From contig BCIV01000002.1 in NCBI GenBank assembly GCA_001600055.1, positions 128,287 to 192,286 of the forward strand: 64,000 bases of DNA, given 5' to 3'. The position numbers were made by a program, and so were the translations under genes. This document shows positions 41,500 through 53,060 of the stretch, one piece after another. Numbering within the stretch: the stretch's first letter is position 1; each line of letters opens with the position of its first letter. Below the pieces are notes generated by a model that worked only from the letters and a program-made list of their open reading frames with translations, did no database searches and was not told the DNA's origin. The DNA comes from Filobasidium wieringae. Lineage: Eukaryota > Basidiomycota > Tremellomycetes > Filobasidiales > Filobasidiaceae.

Positions 41500-44400
41500 A
41501 TGCCTCGTCAATCCTTCCCCGATTTCCTTGACAGCCCCTCCCGGGGTTCTCCTCGAGGTCGAGGCGGTTTTCGAGGTGGTGCAGGAGGAGGAGGAGGGTA
41601 TGATTCCCCCACCGGCGGTCGAGGCGGAAGAGGCTCCGGGAGAGGTAGAGGGACTGGAGGAGGAAGAGGGAGAGGAGGGAGTTTAAAAGCGGATTACACG
41701 GCAGTCAGGCCTATCGATTATAGTACAATCAATAAGGAGAATTATAAGAATCTTAACGGTTAGTCTCCTACTCCTTTCCTTACGCCTCACACAAGGTTCT
41801 TCTTACTTATCGGTGCTCTTCGCGTAACAGGATACAATCCATCACCCTATGAAAACGCACCTTCAACGCCAGCAAGAAGCGGTACTCGAGCACGAGGAAC
41901 CTTCACCCCAACGCACCGAGCCACCCCACCTCAATCCGGTAACGCGACCCCTTCATCATCTACTCAAGTCCTAGGCTGGTCCAATTCCCCATCATCTACA
42001 AGAGGTTCTTCCCCCCGCGGTGGAGGACTCGGGTTCGGAGGCCTGAACACGAGGGGTAGAGGAAGAGGGGCGATCAAACAGATGTATGGGGATGTCCAAA
42101 ACGCACGTGGGTTTAAGCAGGAGAAGACCGCGGGAGGGAGAAAGGTGGTAGATATGGGTGCTCCGATTTTCGTCAAGGCTGGAACTTTGTTTGCGGACGA
42201 AGAGCATCAGCCTGATAATACCTTTGATCCTGGTACGTTTTGTCATCGGAAGGCTCGCCTGTTGACGTTTTCGGGCTCATATCGATTGTGGTCTCTTAGC
42301 GGGAACGAATACTAAGCCGGAGATCACAAACGAATCTAAATCGACTGTACCCGGTATCGGATTCAGATCCTCGACTCTACCAACCCATACCTCTTCCCCC
42401 CTACGTGCTCACCCCGTAGAGAACTTGAATGAGACTACGGTCGATTCTGATTCGGAAGCTGATACGGAGCAACAGGAAGATATGGATCATGTCGATTCTT
42501 TCGTCTTGGCTTCAAACGATTCGGATGCTATGGTTAAGGAAGATGAGGGTGCGGATTTGGTAGAATCTTTTGACAAGGTTACTATCGCTACGGAAACTAT
42601 CGAGATGACTAAGCAGTTGGAGACTGTGGTTGCTCCGGTTGAGACGGAGCCGCAGGAGACTCAACAATCCGAAGTCTTGACGGAACAGATGGCCGATCTT
42701 ACTCCTACTCCGACGAATCAGCTGGAGGTTGTTGCGGAGATGGAGACGGTCGAGGAACCGCTCTATTATATCGATACCGAACCTGGTCTTCCTGATCAAA
42801 ACGAGTCCATCATGTTTGATGCGGCCGGATCAGCTCCTCTGGGGGAAATCAGCATGGCGACTTCAGACGAGGAGGAAGAGATCGTACTAGTCCCAAGGAA
42901 ATTCAAGAACCCTGAGCCTATCTCTCTTCCCGCTGAACCCGATTACGTCTTATCGAAGGATGACAAGCCCCGTGAAACGCTCACCGAGAAGTTTGGAGGG
43001 AAGGGAAAGGAGAGACCGGTCGCTACGACCAGTACGCCTGGGAAGAAATCTAAACAAGTTCGGGATGCGTTCAGCGCGGATGAGGAGACCACTACGGCTG
43101 CCAAGGGTGGTCCGAAGAAGAATAAAAAACAGGCGAAGCGGGAGAAGAGGAAGAATAGGAAGGATGAGAGAATGAAGAAGACTGAGGGGATCATGAGGCA
43201 TAAGATGCCTAGGATGGATAGCGATGTTGAATGGGGAAGCGATGGGCCTCCCGAAGTCCATACGCTCGACCAAATTGAGACGGACGAGGAGGACGCGGTT
43301 CCTGTTGGTCTTGGAGCGAAGAAGGGATTGGCAGGGCTGAGCACGAAAGGACTGACGGGGAGGAAAAAGAGGGAGATGGAACTTCTCATGGATTACCTAG
43401 AGAATACTGTTGGCGTCGAGGAGGAATCAGAGGTTGAGATGCAGGATCAGAAGAGTAAGGCGAGGAAGGACTCCGGGTCGAGCGTTGCAGAGGATATCGA
43501 TTTCAACGCCATGACCGCTTTCGCCAAGGGGATGGAACAGCAAAACCAGGTCACTATCGACGATATCAACGATGCCAAGCGATTACAAGAAGAAGATGAG
43601 GATGAGGGTGATTGGGTTGACTCTTCTGGCAGCGAACTCACCGACGATGAAGGCGACGAAACCGAAGCTCGACCGGGACTCGGCGCGAAGAGCAAGAACA
43701 GGAGCAGACTGGCCGAGGTCGCTCCTGGCTTGCTTAGAAGACAGGTTGATGACGGGATGGACGACAGTTTCTCCGTTGATTCGGAAGACGACGAGGATAG
43801 CACTGATGACGATGGTGTCGAGATGGCCGGGATGGGTTGGGCCGTCCCTGCCTCAAGTGACAGCGACTCGGAAACCGACTCAGACGAAGACGTCGGAGAC
43901 GAGATGGACGACATCTTCAAGGGCAAGAACAATACTTGGGCCGAAGCTGCCGATGACTTTATCACCGCTATGGACGAATTGGTCGGGGATGACGACCTTA
44001 TGTTGAGCACGGGCAAGAAGTTTGAGAAGAACAAGTTGTTCCGGGCGATACAAAACGGCGATTTCGGTGATGATTGGGCCACCAGTAAGTACAGTGTTTT
44101 ATTTCTTTCTAGCTCTCTATTGACTGAGACCACATTATCTTCGCGTCAATCAGAGCCCGCACCAAAGGGAAAGAAGAACAAGCTCAAGGGCGTTCCTAAA
44201 GAGCTGCAAGCGCAATGGGAGAAAGATCGACAAGCCAAGGCCGACAAGAAGCGTCAGCGAGAACTGGACCGGGTCGAGCAGCAGATGAGCCTTTACCCCG
44301 CTATGAGGAAACAGGGAAAGAGCAAGGGCAAGCGCAAGGAGATCTACTCGATCGACTCCAAGACTGCGGGGATGCTTTCTGCTAAGGAGATGGCCAAGAT

Positions 44401-45077
44401 GTTCGATATCGATTCCGATTCCGAGGACGACTTTGGATTTGGCGGTGGATATAGCGGAAGGAAGAAGGGTGGCAGAGGGAAACCTCCCGTCACCGACCTT
44501 ATCTCCCTCAACGCAGAGATTCGAGTCTTCCTCGGTGATCTAGGCAAGACTACCATGTCCCTCCCCGCAATGGACAAGTTCAGTCGGAAAAAGGTCCATG
44601 AGATCGCCGATTGTTATTCCCTGAAGTCGCAGTCGAAAGGAAAAGGAAACAACCGATTCCCTATTTTGATCAAGACTTCCCGCTCAAGCTTGGAGATGCT
44701 GAGCTTCAAGACTGAGAAGAAACTGGACGCTATTCTGGGCGCCCGCAGTCAGGGAGACTTCTACAAGGCCAAGTATGCCAAGAAGGAAAAGAACGCGCTA
44801 CCAGGCTCGACGGCGAGAACAGGAGCTGGTACGGTTCGTCACAAGGATGGAGATGCCGTGGGCCATGGGGCTTCGGCGATTGGGCAAGATAACATTGGGC
44901 ATCGGTTGTTGAGCAAGATGGGTTGGACTGAGGGGGCGAGGATCGGAATGTCCGGAGGACTTGATGTTCCGTAAGTACCGAAACAGGTGTTCGTATCACA
45001 CAACTGGAGACTGACGGAGATCGTGTTACAGTATTGTCGCTATCGTCAAGAACACAAAGTTGGGTTTGGGAGCTTGA
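41500..45077 (+). CDS. SQS1: SQS1-like R3H and G-patch protein
   Basis: Exons 41500-41758, 41831-42232, 42300-44084, about 44153-44970 and a last short one ending TGA 45077; about 1,100 residues. The N-terminus is an RGG-rich tract (RGGRGSGRGRGTGG). A long acidic, Ser-rich middle follows, with Lys-rich patches (KKNKKQAKREKRKNRKDER). The R3H domain reads LISLNAEIRVFLGD, ...KKVHEIADCYSL and RFPILIKTSRSS. The G-patch is IGQDNIGHRLLSKMGWTEGARIG followed across the last intron by LDVPIVAIVKNTKLGLGA. This matches yeast Sqs1/Pfa1, which activates the DEAH helicase Prp43 in ribosome maturation and splicing. The fourth intron (from 44085) keeps the frame if retained, so two isoforms are possible. Confidence 0.93.
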
Positions 45078-46022
45078 TGTGCCTTCATATGCATTGTGTA
45101 GCATTACGTTTAGATCATCCTCAGAAGTCAGCATCAGAAATAATCAAAGCATGTTGTATACCATATATGTCGCAGTCGTGTTGCCAAAGGTATAGACATA
45201 GATGGACTTGCATCGATTTCGAGGTATATACGGTCAGAACTAGATCAATTTGTTGGCAAGAGGCCTCGACGAGGAGGGTTGTTCATTTACAAGGTTCTCA
45301 AATGATTATAAGCCTGATCATAGCCCATAAGCAGTTACTTCAGCCGTGAAGTTTAGAACATTCATATTACCGATCATGCAAGCCGAGAGTCGAATGAACG
45401 TTGCCGTGTAGCTGCATAGGGTCCATTTGCTGTTTCACTGCGAGCCAAGTGCCAAGCGCGCGTCAGTTTATCGCCAAGTGAGGCGCTTCTTGATCACTTG
45501 AAACGCTTGGTTCGCTGGGCGAACAACAGATCTTGGAGATCTGCAGATGATCTTTCCCTCTTTCGAAAGATGTTTAGTTGGCTTTGGAACGTTCCACTCA
45601 TCCCTCATCCAGTCATGGGACAGTTAAGAGTGGAAGGGTCCTTTGAAACGATACTACGCTACGCACATGCCCCCTTTGTCCGTTCGCCCCCATTCGCGCA
45701 GCCGCGTTTCAAGCTAAAGGAAGCAGCTAAGCAGATTCTAGACGCTCCCAAGCATAACAGTGGATAGATAACGCCCAAGATCATCTCATGTCACGTTCTC
45801 TTCTTAGTAGTATGGCGCTTCGCAAAGATCACTTGGTAACCTTTTTACCGCAGCGATCAACACCTGTATATACATCGACACAACGCAACGGCCAGTAGAT
45901 CTGCCTTCGTCACAAACACACTCACGCAAATACGCATTCCCGCACACATCGTACCAGCTACGAATCACCGCACACATTCAAACACAATCCCTCAAATAAT
46001 CATAACGACGGCAAGGTAAATC
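45078..46022. other. Intergenic; possible short ORF 45570-45767
   Basis: A plus-strand frame from the ATG at 45570 (MFSWLWNVPLIPHPVMGQL, then FKLKEAAKQILDAP) runs 65 codons and has some coding character, but no family or neighbouring exon was found. Positions 45850-46022 are a CA-rich leader for the next gene. Confidence 0.3.
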
Positions 46023-46876
46023 ATGGCCAGCGAGTCTGTCATCACTGCCCTTAAGATCGTTGGATTTGGTTAGTCTCCCATGCACGAATGATGAACCGAG
46101 TCTGTTCCCTAATTTATTGCCGATCTTCAGTACTCTTGGGAGTATTCATCATCTTCCTCATCGGGATCCTCATCCTATACCGTCAATCACGTCTTCGCAA
46201 GAAGGCCAATAGATCAACCACCTTGAGCCCATACGGCTCCACCACCCATCTCAACCGCTTGAAATCCCAACCTTCTACCCGCCAGAAGAAAGGGGAGGAT
46301 GCTAAACGAGTTCAAAACCTCGCTTGGGGTGTTGTAGACGATGATGAGGAAGGGGAAAACGGACGCGATGTCGAGAAAGGAGCGTACCACGAAAAACAAC
46401 CCAGTTTCTCGGAAATGGGAACTGGCATTGGGGGGCTGAGTTCGGATGCGTTGAAGAGGATGGGAATGGCCCGTAGCGATTCGGGGTTGATCGGGACGGC
46501 GATCATGCATGACCGCAAGCAATCCTTCCACAACGCCTCACCAGGTCCTCAAGCGCCAGCGAGAACGCTGGATAAACCTGATTCTCATCGAAAAATGATC
46601 CCCAAGTCTTCCCCCGTCCGGACCCAAGCCCCATCTCGTCCTTCCCCTTCCTCGCACTCTCCTCAGAGACATAATGCGCAACCACCGATCTATCAACAAC
46701 GGACCTCTCCCGTCAAAAATCACTCGCCTCCCAAGTCCAGTCCGTTGAATGGGGCGACCTCACCTGCCACTCGGCCCGCGCCTTCTGCGACTGGCCCTCC
46801 TCAGCGACCGGAGAGAACGGGGATGGCGAAGGCAAAAAGTACGGAATCCGTATTCATCGAGAGTTACTACAAATGA
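46023..46876 (+). CDS. Single-pass membrane protein with long disordered tail
   Basis: A first short exon (MASESVITALKIVGF) is joined over an intron of about 65 nt to a long exon starting VLLGVFIIFLIGILILY; together about 275 residues. One membrane helix (about residues 13-32) sits at the N-terminus and is followed by RQSRLRKKANRS, so by the positive-inside rule the long tail is cytosolic. The tail has WGVVDDDEEGENG, GGLSSDALKRMGMARSDSGL and then Ser/Pro-rich sequence with many PxxP and basic SP sites (SPVRTQAPSRPSPSS, SPVKNHSPPKSSP), ending FIESYYK. This is a likely phosphorylated scaffold or membrane anchor. No family was recognised. It converges with MED27, 153 bp between stops. Confidence 0.8.
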
Positions 46877-47029
46877 GAATAGTCGAATAGGTGGTAATAG
46901 TGGTTAAACTGTATTACATTGTAAGAGAAATATAATATCCAGGGTATACTGGACATGTACCTGTACCCAACATTCAAGATCGACTCCTCCACTTCTGATC
47001 CCGCCATTCGATGCAAAAATGTATTATAC

Positions 47030-48338
47030 TCATACACGCTTAGGTGTACAACCGGAATGCAAAGCAACCCATTCCCCTTTGTCTATATTCCATCTCCTCT
47101 CGATAGGAAGGATACCTTTATTTTGTAGCTGTCCGCAGCTGATGCATGGGGTAGTGAGGAATTTTCTATAGGCTGGTAATCGTGACTGATAGATTCCGGA
47201 TGTCGTTGTTTTAAAGAATGGTTTGACGCAGAAGGGTAAATGAGAGAAGACTTACTATAAGTTCGGGGACGCTCAGTTCGAGCGAAGTAAAGTGCTTCCC
47301 AAGTTCGACCATCGTTTGATACCCCGATATATCGTTCTTGCCCTTCTTCTGATCAAGTTCCCAAGAAAAGATCAAAACGGATGTCAGCGCATCGCCGAAA
47401 GAAGGATGAGTCCGGCATTACTGACCGCCGCTTCGTTTTCCGCTAGAAAAGTGAACCTTATCCCCACCATCGCTCTTTCCTCATCTACACCCACGTTTGG
47501 CATGATCATATTATCCATCTCCTCAGATCTGTCCATCTTTGGAACTACCGCTTCCCTCTTCCGTCGTCGTTTCCTCCTACCAAAGAACCCATAAGCCCTA
47601 AATACCCCTTGGTTTCTTATTTCTAGGCAAAATTCGGGCTGGTCCGTCGTAGATGGCCAGTAAGAGGAAAGCGAGACTCTGATCGAGTGAGGGTCCTCTA
47701 TATGCGTTTGTGCATCGTTTGCAAGCACGGAAAGAGGATCGGAAGGTGCAGGAAGAGACAAAGTCTTGGTTGATGGGCCCGCCTCGACTGGAACGGGTTG
47801 GGTTTCATGTAAGAACGTTTCTAGTCCCTCTTTAGTGTGCCAGAAAGTTTTCGATTCTGCTTGCTTCAGATCTTGAGATAAGGAGGGTAGGATCTGATAA
47901 GGATTGTTTGATGTCGATGGGGTTGCAGATGGCCGAGGCTTTTTCGTTATTCCATTCGTAGTCGGGCTTGGACTAGAGGCTCGCTTTCGTCGTCGAGGTT
48001 CTGGCGCTCGTAGTTCAGGTTTAGGAGGGAAGATGTCTGAGTACAGGCATAGCGATAAGTTAGCTGTTCTCGGATCGAAGCGATAGCCGGCACTGACTTT
48101 CTGGGCTTTCCCGGACAAAGTCCTTGATAGCGGCAATGACGCTCAATAACTCTCTCCCTCCAGTTTTCACAGCGTTGTCCAGCTTTCCACTTCCATCCTC
48201 TTCATTTCCGAAAGACTTTAATCGCTTGACCAGGGGTGCAATCTGTTCGAATGGCCCTGCCTCTACGGGTTTGACATTCGAATCTAGTCCGGATTGTGGA
48301 TCGGGCTGCGTATCCGACTTGGCCGTGAAAGAGTTCAT
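47030..48338 (-). CDS. MED27: Mediator subunit MED27
   Basis: Exons by eye: from the ATG at 48338 (MNSFTAKSDTQPDPQSGLDS), over a 60-nt intron, to FPPKPELRAPEPRRRKR, then two further introns to the last exon ending TGA 47032-47030. The middle reads LPSLSQDLKQAESKTFWHT, IRVSLSSYWPSTTDQPEFCL and VGIRFTFLAENEAA, followed by YQTMVELGKHFTSLELS. The last exon gives YRKFLTTPCISCGQLQNKG, LPIERRW and WVALHSGCTP. The C-x-x-C followed by a late Cys is the C-terminal signature of the MED27 family, and it only appears when the 3' introns are removed. MED27 belongs to the upper tail of Mediator, which links activators to RNA polymerase II. Orth naming relies on this signature and on the helical N-terminus (IAPLVKRLKSFGNEE). 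Confidence 0.82.
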
Positions 48339-48481
48339 GCTAGGTGGAGCCGGCTGGACATTGGCGGGATGCCCTAGTGATCCAGTCGTATTGTACAACA
48401 ACCTGATGAGGAGGGCGCGGGCGAAGCAACGGGTCAGATACAAACGAGATGATTAGAGGTTGAGTGAAAAGGAGCCTTTGT

Positions 48482-48765
48482 TTTAGTGGAGATGAGCGAT
48501 ATCGTAGGCTCTCTCGGCCTTGGTCGCAACTGGACTGCGGATGATCGGTGCCCCGACTTCGCGCCGGAGGAGCCGTCCAGCGTTTCGGGTGACAAGCCTG
48601 GACTCTCGTTCCAAGGGTCTTGGCCTGCGGACGACCTGAGATCAGAAGCGGAATGGATATAATCTCGATAATATCATAAACACGGACAGCCTCAGCCGAA
48701 CCGCTCGTAACAGCGCTCCAAGAACCAAAAGAGAAAAGAACAAAGAAAGGTATTTCGTAAAGCAT
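48482..48765 (-). CDS. Doubtful short gene between CDC10 and MED27
   Basis: An ATG at 48765 opens a hydrophobic frame (MLYEIPFFVLFSFGSWSAVT) that stays open. In another frame the strand reads VVRRPRPLERESRLVTRNAG and IIRSPVATKAERAYDIAHLH before a stop at about 48482. The second piece follows an acceptor-like CTCAG. A GT donor joining them in frame was not clearly found. It is 63 bp downstream of CDC10's stop, so it could also be a CDC10 3' UTR. Confidence 0.25.
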
Positions 48766-48827
48766 GGAGTTTTCGTCAAGGTTCGATGGTAATCGACCCG
48801 GATATCAGTCGAAGCGAATGGTCAGAA

Positions 48828-50431
48828 TCAGGCTTCTCGAGGAGCCGTGTTTTGTTTCGAGGACTCCTTGAGGGCGGCGAGCTGAACAAACGGAACGCGA
48901 TTCAGCAAATTCATTCCTTAATATTTGCGCAAAAGATATTCACCTGTTTAGAACGGAAAGTCTCGTAATGAGTCAGGGCGGTCGACTCGATCAGATCCTG
49001 CAAGTGAGTCCTATCCGAACAGCAAAACAGAACATCAACCTTCCCTTCGATAAACCAGGACAGCTCGACGACTAGACTTACCTAGTCAAGAAGTTCCTCA
49101 GATAGACAAACTCGCAATGCCTCTCATCCTCCACATTGATCGTGCCCCATCTAGTCTTTCGGCCCCGGATAGGTTTGCCATCGACCAGGACTGAACGTTC
49201 TGAACCGACCACGGCGAACGGGATCATGGACTTTAACAGCGCAAATGGTTCTCGTCTTAACACAGACGGTTTCTGAAAGGACGGTTTCTATAGTCACTCA
49301 CTCGGATCCTCTCGTTGAGAGCGATTTCGTCGTCATCGTGCTCTTCCGTATCAATGGGGTACAGCCTGATCTGATTATACTGCAACTCTGCTCGAATCTA
49401 TCAGTAGGTTGCAAGAAGATAAGCTTTTATCCGCAAACTTTGATGATTAGAAGACGTTGCGAGACGCACCCTTTCTTTGAAAGCCTCTCGTTCTTGAAGA
49501 GTCAAGGAATCCGACTTGGCGATGACCGGAACAACGTTGGTGACCTCCGCCAATTTCCTTAGAACGGTGATATCAATCTGTTCAAACAAAATCATCGTCA
49601 ACTTCGATCACATATTGGACACGTTGTGGTGAGCACTAACAGGCTTGAGCGAGTGTCCAGTGGGATTGATGAAGAAGAGACAACAATGAATCCTGGTATC
49701 AGGGATGAACCTGTCCCTCTGAGCTGTAAGCTCCTTTCGAAGGTAAACGGAGTATTGGTCCTTGATCTATCCATCAAAGCAGAGTTAAAGAAACCTCATT
49801 TGCATGAAGATGGACGTGTGCTGATGTTACGCACGTATCGAACGATAGGTTCCCAGCACCCTTCGTTGTTGATCTGATCCCCGTATCCAGGAGTGTCGAC
49901 AATGTTCAGCTTCAACCTGACTCCATTTTCGATTATCACTAGAATAGATCTCCCGATATCAGTTCCCGTCCATGACCAGCAGGTAAGGCGAAAAAGCGAT
50001 GCACACCTTGCTGCCTGTCCTTGATCTCTGTAGTCTGACGAATAGGTTCATCCACCTCGTGACGTCCTTTACTATCGATCAAGTGGGAAGCGAATAGAGT
50101 GTTGACCATGGTAGACTTTCCCAATCCGGTTTGACCTGTGATGTAGATCGAGGAATGAATATGGTGAAAACGAAGCCGAGTGATTAGGCCGAAGGAACGC
50201 TTAGGTAGCTAAGACTGAAAACGTACCGACGACCATGACGTTGAACTGGAATCCACGCTTCAAGAGCTTGTGTTCGATTTGCCTTGTAATAGCTAAAGGC
50301 AACACACATCAGGCATATTCTGCGCATGTGGTATTTCGTAGGTACGCCGGACACTCACTATCAAAACCGACATAAGATTGAGCTTGGATATCTCCTCCGG
50401 AGACTGGGCTTGAACCAGAGAGTGTCGACAT
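48828..50431 (-). CDS. CDC10: Septin, CDC10 class
   Basis: About nine exons from the ATG at 50431 ([18 protein letters not shown]) to TGA 48830-48828. After [20 protein letters not shown] comes the polybasic-type entry [20 protein letters not shown] with the P-loop, [37 protein letters not shown] (G3), [20 protein letters not shown], then [20 protein letters not shown] (G4), [15 protein letters not shown] [27 protein letters not shown] and FVYLRNFL. The end is [13 protein letters not shown] ... [17 protein letters not shown]. The lack of a C-terminal coiled coil and the AQRDRFI and SYVGFDTIT matches point to CDC10. Septins polymerise into filaments at the bud neck. It is divergent from MPDU1, 273 bp apart. 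Confidence 0.95.
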
Positions 50432-50704
50432 GCTGAAACCGGTTTTCTCTTCAAATGGTATGTCAAGGGAGAGAGAGTAAGATGGTCGAAGACTGAATTC
50501 TGTGTGTGTTTGCCTTGAAACGAGCTGGAATGAGGAATGATGAGATGTGATCAACAACAAGAGACTTGAGCGGCCGCGGATTCAAGCTGTAAACAGGTCG
50601 CGCGGATGCAAAATGAGCGATTCAACAGCAGCCAACATCAACCAAGACACCCTTTCATACTTGAATTCTAGTTAGAATACTGGGGTCTATCGTTCACAGC
50701 CAAC
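50432..50704. promoter_or_regulatory. Shared divergent promoter, CDC10 / MPDU1
   Basis: A 273-bp interval separates the head-to-head start codons. No operator is identifiable. Confidence 0.45.
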
Positions 50705-51835
50705 ATGGATTCCTTGCAGAGTATCGTGAGTTGGTCTAAACAGGCTCGATTCCAGGAGAGACGAAATAATGTCGTCTGTCTCTAGGGAACAAGCGTCACA
50801 CGTAGCCTGCCAGGTTTCATCCGTCAACCTGCTGAAGCTTTGGTCGGAGAGGTTAGTCTAACATCGGACTGACTGCATGCAAAGCATCTAATTGTTGACT
50901 TTTGTAGAAATGCTACAACTCCCTGGTGTACAACCTGCAATTGGGGGATGTAGAATGTATCAAGCATGCTCTGTCGAAAGGTGCGTCACGACATTTCAGG
51001 GCATGTGATCCGCCTTCATTTGACTGATCAACTTTCACAAAAGGTCTTGGGCTAGGAATGGTAGTGGGAGGAGCCATCTTGAAGTTGCCTCAGATCGCCA
51101 AGATCGTATCGAGTAAATCGACAAGAGGGCTTTCCTTGTCCGCCTTCGTGAGTATCCTTTGCGACCTACCTTTTACTCTTACAGCAATTGCTGACGAGAT
51201 ATTCCCCGACCCTAGGTACTAGAAACTCTAGCCTACGCGATCACTACAGCTTACTCAGCCCGAAACCTCTTCCCCTTTTCACAATATGGAGAGAACGCCT
51301 TCCTAGCGGCTTCGAACGTGATCATTCTCGTTCTCTTCTTCCTTTATGGACCAGGAGGCAAGACTCAGCCAAACTTGCAAGGGTTGGTCGGATGTTTGGT
51401 CGGCTCGATCAGTTGCGGCCTGTGGTTGTTTAGCGAGAACCTTTGCCCCAAGAGTTTGCGTAAGTCGTGCTATCTTGGTCTCACTTAGAAAGTTCAAACT
51501 AAAGCGATCTCTAATCCCCCGATATAGTATCCGCCCTCCAAGCAAGCACAGTGCCCCTAACAGTCCTCTCCAAAGCTCCCCAAATCGCCTCCAACCACCG
51601 TCTTCGCTCTACCGGTAATCTCTCCGCGTTTGCCGTCTTCAACTCCTTCTTCGGCTGTGCCGTAAGGGTCTACACGACCGGGCAAGAGACGGGAGATTCT
51701 CTGGTCTGGTGGGGTTACTTTTTGGCCGCGGTCTGTAATGCCATCCTTGTTGGTCAGATGGTCTGGTTCTGGAAGAGTGGAGAGGAGAAGGGAGGAGATT
51801 TGGGATTGGGGTATGATGATAGGAAGAAAGCTTAG
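50705..51835 (+). CDS. MPDU1: MPDU1-like PQ-loop protein
   Basis: About six exons starting MDSLQSI, then GTSVTRSLPGFIRQPAEALV, KCYNSLVYNLQLGDVECIKH, LSKGLGLGMVVGGAILKLPQIAKIV and SSKSTRGLSLSAF, which is the first PQ-loop (KLPQI). Further on come LETLAYAITTAYSARNLFPF, SNVIILVLFFLYG, VGSISCGLWLFS, and the second PQ-loop PLTVLSKAPQIASN with STGNLSAFAVFNSFFGCAVR. It ends with NAILVGQMVWFW and a charged tail. Seven membrane segments and the two PQ motifs match MPDU1/Lec35, required in the ER for use of dolichol-phosphate mannose and glucose. The last 197 bases overlap an antisense gene. Confidence 0.94.
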
Positions 51836-52204
51836 GGTTTCGGTGTATGGGTTTCACGATTAAGACAATGCCGTTAAAAAGGACTTCTTCGTCATCATCA
51901 TCTTCATTGTCCTCTTCCAGGATCTCCTGCTGGATGTCAACTTCCATCTGCTTGCCGTCCGAATGGATGTCGTCCTCGCTTATATCACTGCTACCCGGAT
52001 TGCTGGACCCATCCTGTTGAATGGTCAATGGAGGAAGAGAAGAGAAGAAGGGTGCTGGGGGAGAAGCAATATGCAGGTTCACCGGTCTATATTTAGAACA
52101 GATGAAAGATATCACTATATCAAATATCATTGGTGTCAGTGATCAAAGAGGCCACACTGGACTCGCCCTCTAGCATCCACCTCCAAATCGAGCGATGTGG
52201 CCAT
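51639..52204 (-). CDS. Small acidic protein, antisense-overlapping MPDU1
   Basis: An ATG at 52204 reads MATSLDLEVDARGRVQ and splices, in phase 2, to PVNLHIASPPAPFFSSLPPL, then SDISEDDIHSDGKQMEVDIQ and QQEILEEDNEDDDDEEVLFN. The acidic block is followed by IVLIVKPIHRNPKLSS and a Pro/Arg-rich end that lies opposite the MPDU1 last exon. The first 100 residues look like real coding sequence; the antisense part may be artefact if an intron or stop was missed. The short acidic architecture is reminiscent of APC15-like or other small complex subunits, but no family match can be claimed. Confidence 0.48.
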
Positions 52205-53060
52205 GGCCGCATCTAGGTGGATGTTGACGAGTGAGCCGAGATATCAGATCCGTGCAGGGTCTTAGGTGAATTATCTTCCCAGTTCCAAGCTGCTCTATTT
52301 AAACTGTGCTCTTTGCCTCCTATATGCAAATAGCTCACATTCCGATGAGTACACGGGAAATATCGTATCACTGCTATATACGTCCCAATGGCCGCAGAAC
52401 CTCAGCCTCGCCTCTAGAGTGCATCGTGCAGAGCATAGCAGGGTTTGTCGTAAACCGAACGAGATAAGGCACCAGCAACGAGCTCAGTGGTTCGTACCAA
52501 ATGTACAGGGACGAGAAAAAAGAACACAGCTGTAGCAATACTCATCAACCGCCTCTTCTCGAGGCGCAGGTGGCGAAAACAGGATTACATATCCCTGGAA
52601 CAACTTGAAATGCGGGAGGAATCGGAAGGATCAATAAACAAAGAGGTACCAATCGCCATCATGAGTACTTGTCTGCTCGGGCTCCACCAGTGAGAACGCC
52701 ACGCTATACATGATGGAAGGTTTCGTTCTCTCGATGAATTGTTCGAATCGCTTGGCCGAACGATGCTTTCTCCCACCGTTTCCTCGATATTGTATAATTA
52801 CATACATGAATGCAGGAACACCCTCGTATCTGTCATACAAAGGGTATTGTACAATGCAATATTCCCGTTACTGGTACATGAATCGTCCAAGTGAGTGTCG
52901 CGCTTGACCCCCGGTGAATGCGCTAGCGTCCAACAGTAGACACGACGAGAAAGCAAAAAAGAGTGCCTGAAAGAAAGTCGATCATCCGGTATGATCCTCG
53001 AGGAACCCGGGTCCGTATGGTATATGACCCTGTCCTGTCCGCATCCTGTATTTCCCGCAC
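52205..53060. other. Intergenic
   Basis: This lies between the acidic antisense gene and the 3' end of the zinc-finger gene. Short open frames on both strands have no coding character. Nothing is recognised. Confidence 0.4.

Noticed and set aside
42943..43389. Long minus-strand open frame opposite SQS1
   Set aside because: It is the antisense shadow of an acidic/basic low-complexity coding region; its Ser/Phe-rich composition is the complement of Glu/Lys codons.
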